A stretch of 64,000 nt of DNA from Colias croceus (Eukaryota; Arthropoda; Insecta; Lepidoptera; Pieridae): contig NC_059539.1 in NCBI RefSeq assembly GCF_905220415.1, positions 12,834,001-12,898,000 of the forward strand. Reading direction: 5' to 3'. The translations under genes were made by a program, and so were the position numbers. Positions 39,603 through 48,377 of the stretch are shown piece by piece (the stretch's first letter is position 1; each line of letters starts with the position of its first letter). The notes under the pieces are model-generated. The model saw nothing but the letters and a program-made list of their open reading frames with translations. It was not told the origin of the DNA and searched no databases.

Positions 39603-39775
39603 GGGCTGATTTTTCAATCGTTGGTTAAAACTTATTCGTCGAATAATGTATAAAACTACCATTTTAAAAACGTATTCTAATTGCCCGTATTTGACAGTTT
39701 ACGTGACATTTTAATGTTATCGTGTAATACTTTATTGGACGGATAAGTTTTATCCAAGCATTGAAAAATCGGCCC
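39603..39775. mobile_element. Tourist-like MITE (PIF/Harbinger type)
   Basis: The 173-bp unit has terminal inverted repeats of about 45 bp beginning GGGC(T/C)GATTTTTCAAT. It is flanked on both sides by TAA (39,600-39,602 and 39,776-39,778). GG-starting repeats with a 3-bp TWA duplication are the hallmark of PIF/Harbinger MITEs. It has no coding capacity. The two TIR arms differ by several substitutions. Confidence 0.75.
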
Positions 39776-40167
39776 TAAATCATGTAGATTTATTCAATCT
39801 TAATACGTAGACATTTACTTCTGGGTCAAATATTAAAGAACATTTCGTCGGTCTCTTACACATAGGAACGAAATTATATAAATATGTATCGGTATATTTA
39901 TATTTTTTACGGTTACGCAAAAACGAGACCTCCAAAAAGGTCCAAACTCCCGACTGAAAATTAAAGTTTAAGATGCTCAAAGCTAAGTTGTCATGAAGTT
40001 ACCTGCACGTATACTCGTAGACTGAAAACTTGGATATATTTACGTGAAGGTTTTTTTAAAATGAAGTGGCTTTATGTAAGCGATAAATAATGTTTTTTTA
40101 TAATTTAATAAATGTATTTTATAATAATATTTGATAGTCACGAAAACATACTATACTGTAGAGGGGT

Positions 40168-40517
40168 TGTACGGGCTAGCCGTACATCCTGACTCAGCGC
40201 TTTACACGATCCTATTTCATTACGGTGACAAGAACATCTTCACCCAGTCAGTCTGCGCTCGCGGCTCGTGTAAAGCGCTCGGGGTGTATGCGCTATATCA
40301 TCTATCAATATCATTATCAACTATCAATTAATATCATCAACTATCAAATATCATTAATCATTTATATCATCATTAGTTTAGAGTATCAATCAACAATAAA
40401 GTAGTGATCAAAAGCTATATCTGGTTTTACATCATCCTATCAAACTATCAATCTATCAACTTATCAAATAAAGGAGTGTATGGGATATCATATCATATCA
40501 ACTCAGCAGCCCATACA
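40168..40517 (+). repeat. 5' LTR of the BEL/Pao element
   Basis: It starts TGTACGGGCTAGCC and ends CAGCCCATACA (TG...CA). It contains at least 17 TATCA words within about 210 bp on the plus strand and an AATAAA near position 235 of the LTR. By eye I see no difference from the 3' LTR. Confidence 0.95.
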
Positions 40518-40527
40518 TCTCTCTTTT

Positions 40528-40545
40528 TGGTCCTTCGTAGCTTTG
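40528..40545 (+). other. Probable primer-binding site
   Basis: TGGTCCTTCGTAGCTTTG begins 10 nt after the 5' LTR and starts with TGG, the complement of a tRNA CCA end. I did not identify the priming tRNA. Confidence 0.4.
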
Positions 40546-40661
40546 GACCTCGCGTGTGGACATATTGTGTGTGTGATCAGTGTTGTGCTAGTGTTCACAA
40601 GTGAGGATTGAATCAAGGAAGTATCAGTATCAAGCAGTGAGTCTTTATATATATATTTATC

Positions 40662-43600
40662 ATGTCTAACGCCGAAGATTTCGCCTCTCAATCATCTTCT
40701 AAGGTACTAACTGATCAAAAAATTAGTAGCAAAATGGACGAAATGATTCGGAGACAAATAAGTTACTTTAAAGCCTTTGATCATACCATATCCAATATCA
40801 TTTTAGATGATATTAACGAAAAGTGGGAATTTGATCATTTGTTAAAATCGATACAGTCGCGCTGGTCTCTAATAGACTCTCTTCATTGGGAGTTGGACAG
40901 TGAGCTTGGGGGTAGAAACTCGGAATACGAGAATACCTTTATATCATACGAACAGAAATATAACAATATCATCAAATCGCTTAACAAAAAATTATGGTCT
41001 ATATCACACAGAGAACAGTCCACACCACATATAGAAATACCAGTATTTAGTGGTAACTATCATCAGTGGTGCTCTTTTAAAGATGTATTTAAAGAAACAA
41101 TTCATGAAAATCCATCATTATCATCGGCGCAAAAAATGCAGTTCTTAAAAACAAAAGTTAGAGGAGAAGCTGAAAGGCTCATTCAGCATCTACCAATAAC
41201 CTCGGATAATTATTTAATATGCTGGGATATACTCAATAATCGCTATAATAACAAGTCATTAATTTTCCGTTCGCATATTGATATTTTATTAAATATACCT
41301 GTCGCTCAGCAAACATCATTAAATCATATCAAACGGATACATGATACGACCATAGAAACTATCAATGCTATCAAAAACTTAGGTGTCGACGTAGGATCGT
41401 GGGATCCATTAATCGTACATTTAATCGCCCAGAAATTGGACTCCGAGACGCATAACGCATATATCAATGCCTTAAAACAGCCTCGAGAATTAGCAACATT
41501 AAATGAGTTTTTAACATTTTTGGAGAATAAATTTACATCATTAGAATCATTAAAAAAGAAACCTGAGATCAAGAATTCATATCAACCAATTTATAAGTTA
41601 AACAAAAATTACAACAAGCAATCTTTTCCCACAAGTTCGTTTATTTCCCACCAAAATAGCAAACAGGCAGATATTAGTTCGCAGAAACATTATAAATGCG
41701 AACTCTGTAAAACCAACGAGCATTGTCTATTTTACTGCAATAAGTTTTTGAATATGACACCACCTACAAGACGCTGCACAGTTACAAGATTAGGTGTGTG
41801 CAAAAATTGTCTTTATTCACATCATGGTAAGCCATGTTTTTCTGAAAAAAGATGTGTGAAATGCCATGAGAAGCATAACACCATTTTACACGAGGCGTAT
41901 GAGATATTAAATCCCAGTTCTTCGAAAACAGCAAGCAAACAGTTTCTGAAACATGAGTCGCCGCAGGTGCAAAGTAATTCACACGTTTCGTTGCAACGTG
42001 ACATATCAGAGATTCTCTTAGCGACAGCCATATTAAAAGTGAAAGCAAAAGATGGATCATTTGTCAAAATGCGTGCTTTAATTGATCAAGGTTCTCAAAC
42101 CTCACTTATCACAGAACATGCCGCTCAAATTTTAGGACAACCTCGACAACAATGTCGTGGTGTAATATCAGGTATAGGTATCAAGGAGAGCAATTGCAAA
42201 GGAGTCATATCAATCACATGTGCATCAATCAATAATAATTTTCAATTTGAAACGGAAGCATACATCATGAAAAACCTAGTTAATAACCTGCCTAATAGCA
42301 CTTTTTCGAAGCCAAGTTGGCCGTATATCAATAATATCAAATTAGCCGATCCTGACTTCAATGTAAGTCGCCCCGTGGACTTGCTATTGGGGGCAGACAT
42401 TTATTCATTAATTGTTATGGAAGGGATTTGTAAAGGTAACAATAATATGCCTATAGCACAAAACACACAGCTAGGTTGGATTTTGATAGGTAGCGTGAAA
42501 ACTTTACAATGTAACGTCGTCATCAATAATTTGGAAGAAATTCAAAAATTTTGGGAAATCGAGGATATCATTGAGGAGTCGCAATTATCAACCGAAGATC
42601 AGCAATGTATCAACTACTACAAAAATACAACAACAAGGCGAGAAGACGGCCGTTACGAGGTTCGTCTTCCAATGCACAACAATTTTTCGGAAAAATTAGG
42701 TGAATCAAAATTCAAGGCTGTAGCACAATTTAAATCGTTAGAAAAGAGATTTATCAAAAACAATAACATACATACACAATATAAATTATTTATGCAAGAT
42801 TATCATTCAATGGGTCATATGATACCGGCTTCTAATACGTCTAAGCCGGAGTGTTTCAATACTCATCATTGCGTGCGCACAGATAGCGACGTAAATTCGA
42901 AATTTCGAGTTGTATTCAATGCATCATGTAAAACTTCATCAGGATATAGTTTGAATGACCTTATGAAAACAGGCCCGAATCTTCAGCAAGATTTACAGTC
43001 TTTAATCATTAAATGGAGACAATATCAATTTGCTTTTACTGCGGACATAGAAAAAATGTTTCGCCAAATTTGGCTACACCCAGACGATCAGAACTTATTA
43101 AAAATAGTATGGCGGGACTCTAATTCGGACCCTATTCGTGAATATCAACTCACGACGGTTACTTATGGTACGAAAGCAGCTCCATTCCTAGCTATGATGA
43201 CCTTAAAACAGCTGGCTAGTGATGAGAGAAATAATTATTTACATAGCTCCGCAATCGAAGTCTTAGAGAACTCATTTTATATGGATGACGTCATACACGG
43301 TTGTCATTCCATAGAGGAAGCTAAGATATTACAAAGCGATTTAATTAAGTTATTGCAACCAAGTGGCTTTAACTTACGTAAGTGGAAATCAAATACTACG
43401 GAATTATCACAAAATATAAAAGAATCCAATAACAATTCTAGTGATTTTAATTTTAAACAATCAGAAACAACAAAAACTTTAGGATTAGGGTGGAATCCCG
43501 AAGAAGATATTTTTACATTTCATTCGCAACTAGAACCCTTGAAATCATCAAAAATAACAAAAAGAGTGCTTTTATCAGATATATCAAAGTTATTCGACCC

Positions 43601-43946
43601 TATCGGATGGCTATCACCGTTATCAACAAAATTAAAAATTATTTTTCAACAAGTATGGGCGGCGCATATAGGATGGGATGATCAAATACCAGAAGAAATA
43701 TATAAGGAATGGATCAAAGTTAGAAATGATATTAGCATGATCAAAGATATAAAATTACCACGCTGGATTCACACCCGTAATTGCGATAGTATTGAGTTAC
43801 ATGGGTTCTGTGACTCGTCTATGAAAGCTTATGCATGTGTTATATATTGCCGTGTAAATAAAGGTGAAGATTCACATAATATAACATTATTGGTTGGAAA
43901 AACGAGACTTGTGCCGACTAGCAAGGTCGTTACATTGCCTAGATAG
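40662..43946 (+). CDS. BEL/Pao Gag-Pol, first part: gag, protease, reverse transcriptase, start of RNase H
   Basis: 1,094 residues. Residues about 120-300 are the DUF1759-type gag core (PHIEIPVFSGNYHQWCSFKD). Cys/His clusters at about 345-402 (CELC, CKNC, CVKCHEKH) look like zinc knuckles. The aspartic-protease motif is ALIDQGSQTSLI (D475) with a later LLGADI. The RT shows FRVVFNAS, FTADIEKMFRQIWLHP (D794) and the catalytic YMDD at 873-876. HGFCDSSMKAYACV near 1,046 begins the RNase H-like domain. The frame ends at a TAG (43,944-43,946) inside a region normally conserved, and the homologous sequence continues in another frame from 43,943. The break disables a single-polyprotein reading unless bypassed. 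The ATG lies 145 bp after the LTR. Confidence 0.93.
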   Translation: MSNAEDFASQSSSKVLTDQKISSKMDEMIRRQISYFKAFDHTISNIILDDINEKWEFDHLLKSIQSRWSLIDSLHWELDSELGGRNSEYENTFISYEQKYNNIIKSLNKKLWSISHREQSTPHIEIPVFSGNYHQWCSFKDVFKETIHENPSLSSAQKMQFLKTKVRGEAERLIQHLPITSDNYLICWDILNNRYNNKSLIFRSHIDILLNIPVAQQTSLNHIKRIHDTTIETINAIKNLGVDVGSWDPLIVHLIAQKLDSETHNAYINALKQPRELATLNEFLTFLENKFTSLESLKKKPEIKNSYQPIYKLNKNYNKQSFPTSSFISHQNSKQADISSQKHYKCELCKTNEHCLFYCNKFLNMTPPTRRCTVTRLGVCKNCLYSHHGKPCFSEKRCVKCHEKHNTILHEAYEILNPSSSKTASKQFLKHESPQVQSNSHVSLQRDISEILLATAILKVKAKDGSFVKMRALIDQGSQTSLITEHAAQILGQPRQQCRGVISGIGIKESNCKGVISITCASINNNFQFETEAYIMKNLVNNLPNSTFSKPSWPYINNIKLADPDFNVSRPVDLLLGADIYSLIVMEGICKGNNNMPIAQNTQLGWILIGSVKTLQCNVVINNLEEIQKFWEIEDIIEESQLSTEDQQCINYYKNTTTRREDGRYEVRLPMHNNFSEKLGESKFKAVAQFKSLEKRFIKNNNIHTQYKLFMQDYHSMGHMIPASNTSKPECFNTHHCVRTDSDVNSKFRVVFNASCKTSSGYSLNDLMKTGPNLQQDLQSLIIKWRQYQFAFTADIEKMFRQIWLHPDDQNLLKIVWRDSNSDPIREYQLTTVTYGTKAAPFLAMMTLKQLASDERNNYLHSSAIEVLENSFYMDDVIHGCHSIEEAKILQSDLIKLLQPSGFNLRKWKSNTTELSQNIKESNNNSSDFNFKQSETTKTLGLGWNPEEDIFTFHSQLEPLKSSKITKRVLLSDISKLFDPIGWLSPLSTKLKIIFQQVWAAHIGWDDQIPEEIYKEWIKVRNDISMIKDIKLPRWIHTRNCDSIELHGFCDSSMKAYACVIYCRVNKGEDSHNITLLVGKTRLVPTSKVVTLPR

Positions 43947-46873
43947 AACTGAGTGGAGCATTACTTTTATCAAAATTAATGAATAAGGTTAAGGAATGCC
44001 TTAAATGTAATGATATCAAAATGTATGGATGGGCTGACAGTACAGTAGTTTTAGGTTGGTTACAAGGGAATGCAGCAAGATGGAAAACGTTCGTGGCAAA
44101 CAGAGTGCAGCAAATAACAAAGGTCATGCCTCCAGATTGTTGGCGGTATGTCAAATCAGAAGAAAATCCTGCCGACTGTGCAAGTCGAGGTTTATCAGCA
44201 TCACAATTGAAGGATCATTCTTTGTGGTGGCAAGGCCCCAAGTGGCTATCAAAATTTAGTGATCAAACAAAAAAGGTCACATATTCAACAGATCAAGAGT
44301 TGAAAGTATCAAAACAAGTTACCGCCACGGTAACAAATCATCAAAATAATTCTATCATAATAGATATATTATCAAAACACAGCACATTCCGTAAGGCTGT
44401 GCGAATCGTTGCATGGATGTGTAGATTCACCAACAACAAGAAGAAATATCAAAGTTACTTATCAGTGGAGGAATTGAAACATGCAACATTGCTTATTATC
44501 AGAAATATTCAACAGTTATCATTTGAAAAGGAAATATCAGATTTAAGAAGTGGTAATAATATACATAAGAAAAGTAAATTGTGTGAGTTAAATCCTTATA
44601 TCGATCAACAACAAATCATCAGAGTAGGAGGAAGACTGCGACATGCTTACCTTGACCCTGACATGAAAAATCCTATCATCATACCGAATAACAGTCGTCT
44701 CTCGGAATTATTAATTAATGAAGCACACCAATCTACTTATCATGGAGGTGCTAGGCTAACATCATCATATTTAAGGCAGAAGTATTGGATTATGGGTGGC
44801 TATAGGGCTGTTAAAAAGATAGTACGGCAGTGTATCAAATGTAGGAGGCATAATCCCAGCAAGCATCATCAAATTATGGGAGATTTACCAGCGGCTAGAG
44901 TAAACCCATCAAGACCCTTCTACAATGTGGGAGTCGACTATACAGGTCATGTATTTATCAAATCAAACGCTGGAAGAGGTATCAAGACAACAAAAGGTTA
45001 CATTGCAGTATTTACTTGTATGGCCACCAAGGCTGTACACCTGGAACTGGTATCAGATTTATCAAGTGCAAGATTTATATCAGCCCTGCGTAGAATGTCA
45101 GCTCGCAGGGGTAAGCCTGGTCACATCTACAGTGATAACGGCACTAATTTTATAGGAGCAAATAAAATATTACAACAAGAATACGATGAAATACTCAAAA
45201 TATTTAACACACAATTTCAATCAGAGGTGGCGGATATGGGTATAACATGGCATTTTAATGCCCCATCTTGGCCTTCAGCGAGCGGTCTTAGTGAAGCAGC
45301 CGTCAAAAGTCTCAAATTTCACCTTAAGAGGGTGGTTGGCGAGCAACGATTAACATACGAGGAATATAGTACAATACTAGCTCAGCTGGAGGCTTGCTTA
45401 AATTCAAGGCCACTTTGTGCTTTAACAGAAGACTCAGAGGAGCTCGATTATTTGACACCATCACATTTCCTAGCTAGCGGTCCAGTACTATCAATATTTG
45501 AAACAGAAAGAGATCTACGAACAAGATTACATTTAGCACAAAAAATATTTCAAGACATATGGAAGAGGTGGCAACATGAATATTTAACAAATTTATCAAC
45601 GAGAAGCAAGTGGAGACAATCAAAAGATAATATCAAATTAAATGACATTGTAATCATTCATGACAGCAATCTTCCCGCAGGAAAATGGCCTCTAGGGCGA
45701 GTGGTGGAGTTGCATCCTGGTAGTGATGGCTACGTGCGTGTGGTCACATTAAAAACTAAAAATGGATATATCAAAAGACCTATCATAAAATTATCAATTT
45801 TACCCGTCCATCAAGAAGAAACAGTATCAAACAATCATACAACCACGAGAAGGACAAATCAAAAATACAATTTTGCAACCGTCGCAACAACAATTCTTCT
45901 ATTTTTTATGACATTATTTACAAACACAACCGCCTCATATACTATCACTCCGCTACAAAATAATACTAGTTTAGTTTTCGACGACATTGCAAAAATGCAT
46001 TTAATAGCAGATGACTGGAGACTCATTGTTTACTACGACATGAACCCGTATTGGCATGGCGACATGGCGTCTCGCAAGTATTTAGAATACTTAGAAACCA
46101 TCTGTGTTAAGATAAAACAACATTCACATTGCGAAGGTGTCATGTATCAATTAAATCACGAGTACTCCGAGCTACAACATTACAATAGATTGTTGCTAGA
46201 TCAGCGTCTGGACGGGCACGCGCGCAGACGGCGCGGCCTTATCAACGGTGTAGGTTACGTCGCTAATCAGTTGTTTGGGATACTCGATAGTAACTTTGCC
46301 GAACAGTACGAGAAAGATATCGAATTAATTAAAGTAAATCAGCGACACATGGCTAGTTTATGGAAAAATCAAACTTCCATTGTAGAAGCGGAATTTAATC
46401 TTATCAAAAGAATTGAATCAGTTATGCAAAATCATCATAAAACCGTTACCAAAAAGTTAAATGAAATCGACATTGCAATGGGCGTATTGCAGTCGGAGAT
46501 GCAAAACAACACCTATATCAGCGAGTTTACGATGACAGCACTAATCGTTAATAATATTTTAATTAAACTAAAAAGCATTCAAGGTTATCTATTAGAAACT
46601 ATTACAGATATATTTAATGGGAAATACAACATACACTTTTTAACCCCCAAGCAACTGCAGGAAGAGTTGAACATAATATCATCCCAATTATCAAAAGATT
46701 TATCATTACCCACTGACCCCACGAATCCATCAAGTATTTACAAATTGCTAAAGATCAAAGCTAGACTATCAAAAAAGTTCCTTATATTTGAAATATCAAT
46801 ACCTCTAGTTACTAGAGATACATATGATTTACTCAAGGTCATTGCTATACCAAAACAATTTGGAAAAATATGA
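43943..46873 (+). CDS. BEL/Pao Pol second part (RNase H end, integrase, DUF5641) fused in frame to env-like N-terminus
   Basis: The frame is open from 43,943; its first ATG is at 43,979 (964 residues from there). Residues 1-75 finish the RNase H-like region (YVKSEENPADCASRG). The integrase zinc domain has AHQSTYHGG and CIKC (about 249-288). The integrase core has VGVDYTG (D320), YSDNGTNF (D386) and SGLSEAAVKS (E439). NLPAGKWPLGRVVELHPG (about 564-581) is the DUF5641 signature. From about residue 621 (nt 45,840) the same frame continues, without a stop, into an envelope-like protein. It ends at TGA 46,871-46,873, overlapping the next ATG. Confidence 0.9.
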   Translation: MELSGALLLSKLMNKVKECLKCNDIKMYGWADSTVVLGWLQGNAARWKTFVANRVQQITKVMPPDCWRYVKSEENPADCASRGLSASQLKDHSLWWQGPKWLSKFSDQTKKVTYSTDQELKVSKQVTATVTNHQNNSIIIDILSKHSTFRKAVRIVAWMCRFTNNKKKYQSYLSVEELKHATLLIIRNIQQLSFEKEISDLRSGNNIHKKSKLCELNPYIDQQQIIRVGGRLRHAYLDPDMKNPIIIPNNSRLSELLINEAHQSTYHGGARLTSSYLRQKYWIMGGYRAVKKIVRQCIKCRRHNPSKHHQIMGDLPAARVNPSRPFYNVGVDYTGHVFIKSNAGRGIKTTKGYIAVFTCMATKAVHLELVSDLSSARFISALRRMSARRGKPGHIYSDNGTNFIGANKILQQEYDEILKIFNTQFQSEVADMGITWHFNAPSWPSASGLSEAAVKSLKFHLKRVVGEQRLTYEEYSTILAQLEACLNSRPLCALTEDSEELDYLTPSHFLASGPVLSIFETERDLRTRLHLAQKIFQDIWKRWQHEYLTNLSTRSKWRQSKDNIKLNDIVIIHDSNLPAGKWPLGRVVELHPGSDGYVRVVTLKTKNGYIKRPIIKLSILPVHQEETVSNNHTTTRRTNQKYNFATVATTILLFFMTLFTNTTASYTITPLQNNTSLVFDDIAKMHLIADDWRLIVYYDMNPYWHGDMASRKYLEYLETICVKIKQHSHCEGVMYQLNHEYSELQHYNRLLLDQRLDGHARRRRGLINGVGYVANQLFGILDSNFAEQYEKDIELIKVNQRHMASLWKNQTSIVEAEFNLIKRIESVMQNHHKTVTKKLNEIDIAMGVLQSEMQNNTYISEFTMTALIVNNILIKLKSIQGYLLETITDIFNGKYNIHFLTPKQLQEELNIISSQLSKDLSLPTDPTNPSSIYKLLKIKARLSKKFLIFEISIPLVTRDTYDLLKVIAIPKQFGKI
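45840..46873 (+). other. Env-like region, N-terminal part (signal/anchor, RRRR site, fusion-peptide-like)
   Basis: Following DUF5641, a hydrophobic stretch VATTILLFFMTLF (about residues 635-647 of the pol-env frame) looks like a signal sequence. A basic RRRR at 749-752, just like a furin site, is followed by GLINGVGYVANQLFGILD, resembling the fusion-peptide region of insect retroviral Env and baculovirus F-type proteins. A heptad-like helical region comes next. This would be the attachment/fusion glycoprotein in a virus-like stage. It has no start codon of its own at the boundary, so expression would need a spliced RNA or processing. Interpretation from family knowledge; not tested. Confidence 0.7.
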
Positions 46874-47817
46874 TCAGTGTAGTACCTATTAACGAATACC
46901 TGGCGCTAAATATCAAGAAAGACTCATTCATAATGCTATCAGAGATCGAATTACATGTTTGTGAGAATCAAAACATAGATACAATGTTGTGTCGCATTAA
47001 CAAGCCTATTTATCATTTTAATAACGAAAAAGATTTATGTAAGAAAGCAGAAAACTCCAACAGCTGTCTAACTGTTGTGAATAAATGCAAGAATATTTTA
47101 GTTTCAATCAACAAGCCCAATAAATACTTTTATTTTTGCTGCAACAGTTGCCAGTACAAGATATTATGTGAACGAAAACTTATGGCCATCCAATTAAATA
47201 ACACCGGAATCATATCGATTGATCAAAATTGTTTGATAAAATCATCTGAATTTTATATTCAAACTTATAGAAATAAGAACAATATATTACAAATAACACC
47301 TGATATGAACACTTCATTAATATCACCTATCAATAATTTAATAAATTTATCATTAACGGACCTGCCAGCCGATGAGAGTACAAATAATATCACATCAAAT
47401 ATTATCAAGATTGAAGAGCAAATTAACAACATCAAAAATATTGATCCAGTCATCGATGGTATATCATATCACGATATTCATCACTATGCGATGATTTATC
47501 TCGCCATGGTCACTATGCTGGTGATCGGTGGCATCTTATTCTGGCGGGCAAGGCGGCGAGCACAGGGCTCACCGTCTCAACAACAGCAGCAGGGGTCTCC
47601 CGCGCGAGCTAGAGGCTCGCCACTTCAGCAGTCGCCGGTGTCGTCGGTGCGAGCCAGAGGCTCGCCCCTTCAGCGGCCGCTGGGGCCGGTGGCGCGAGCT
47701 AAGGGCTCGCCATTGCAGCATCAAGTGTTAGTGAAAAGTGATAGTGAAAGTGCAAAGAGCAAAAAGTGTGATCGGTCCACTTCCCCAGTTAACACTCTAT
47801 CAATTTTCAATGTATAG
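46870..47817 (+). CDS. Env-like region, C-terminal part with transmembrane anchor (frame-separated)
   Basis: 315 residues. The ATG overlaps the previous stop as ATGA. The N-terminal half is Cys-rich (C31, C41, C57, C66, C73, C90, C91, C94, C100, C121) and looks like the continuation of the envelope ectodomain. Residues about 206-224 (AMIYLAMVTMLVIGGILF) form a transmembrane helix followed by a basic RARRR stop-transfer. The cytoplasmic tail contains three copies of an RA(R/K)GSPLQ repeat and polyglutamine. The frame change relative to the upstream part lies next to an A5 run. It could be a mutation, a sequencing indel, or stop-start coupling. Confidence 0.75.
   Translation: MISVVPINEYLALNIKKDSFIMLSEIELHVCENQNIDTMLCRINKPIYHFNNEKDLCKKAENSNSCLTVVNKCKNILVSINKPNKYFYFCCNSCQYKILCERKLMAIQLNNTGIISIDQNCLIKSSEFYIQTYRNKNNILQITPDMNTSLISPINNLINLSLTDLPADESTNNITSNIIKIEEQINNIKNIDPVIDGISYHDIHHYAMIYLAMVTMLVIGGILFWRARRRAQGSPSQQQQQGSPARARGSPLQQSPVSSVRARGSPLQRPLGPVARAKGSPLQHQVLVKSDSESAKSKKCDRSTSPVNTLSIFNV
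47600..47722 (+). repeat. GC-rich tandem repeat in the env tail
   Basis: Three diverged copies of a ~50-bp unit (centred on GCGAG CTAGAGGCTCGCC) encode RA(R/K)GSPLQ. Local G+C is far above the rest of the AT-rich element. Confidence 0.75.
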
Positions 47818-47959
47818 TATTCCCCTGTGTTTAGCATTTAAGATCATAATATATTGTTATATCACCATCATTAGATATAAGTTCTTATTGTTTATCACCT
47901 TGTTTAGTTTTAGATCATTATCATATTATCATCAATATCATCTTTTTGGCCTGGGAGCA

Positions 47960-48309
47960 TGTACGGGCTAGCCGTACATCCTGACTCAGCGCTTTACACG
48001 ATCCTATTTCATTACGGTGACAAGAACATCTTCACCCAGTCAGTCTGCGCTCGCGGCTCGTGTAAAGCGCTCGGGGTGTATGCGCTATATCATCTATCAA
48101 TATCATTATCAACTATCAATTAATATCATCAACTATCAAATATCATTAATCATTTATATCATCATTAGTTTAGAGTATCAATCAACAATAAAGTAGTGAT
48201 CAAAAGCTATATCTGGTTTTACATCATCCTATCAAACTATCAATCTATCAACTTATCAAATAAAGGAGTGTATGGGATATCATATCATATCAACTCAGCA
48301 GCCCATACA
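47960..48309 (+). repeat. 3' LTR of the BEL/Pao element
   Basis: It matches 40,168-40,517 over all 350 positions by eye. It is preceded by TTGGCCTGGGAGCA, a weak polypurine-like stretch. The GGGGT duplication follows directly. Confidence 0.95.
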
Positions 48310-48377
48310 GGGGTTGTGAACTCAAAGACAATACTGATCGTAATGATTTTATTTTGCACACAATATCCGTATTTATA
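48310..48377 (-). repeat. Middle piece of the split gypsy 3' LTR
   Basis: These 68 bp lie between the BEL and RTE insertions. Read on the minus strand they contain AAAATAAAATC (a polyadenylation-like signal) and lead toward the LTR end ACCCCTCTACA at 40,157-40,167. The last 13 bp (48,365-48,377) are duplicated at 50,407-50,419 by the RTE insertion. Confidence 0.7.

Larger units (their letters stand above)
40168..48309 (+). mobile_element. Complete BEL/Pao LTR retrotransposon with env-like region
   Basis: This 8,142-bp element is bounded by two 350-bp LTRs that look identical base for base, and by the 5-bp duplication GGGGT (40,163-40,167 and 48,310-48,314). The internal order is gag, protease, RT, RNase H, integrase, then an envelope-like region. 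It belongs to the BEL/Pao group by its DUF1759-type gag, DUF1758-type protease and DUF5641-type C-terminus. Two frame breaks (near 43,943 and 46,870) interrupt the coding region. Identical LTRs imply very recent insertion. It sits inside the 3' LTR of an older gypsy copy. Confidence 0.95.
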
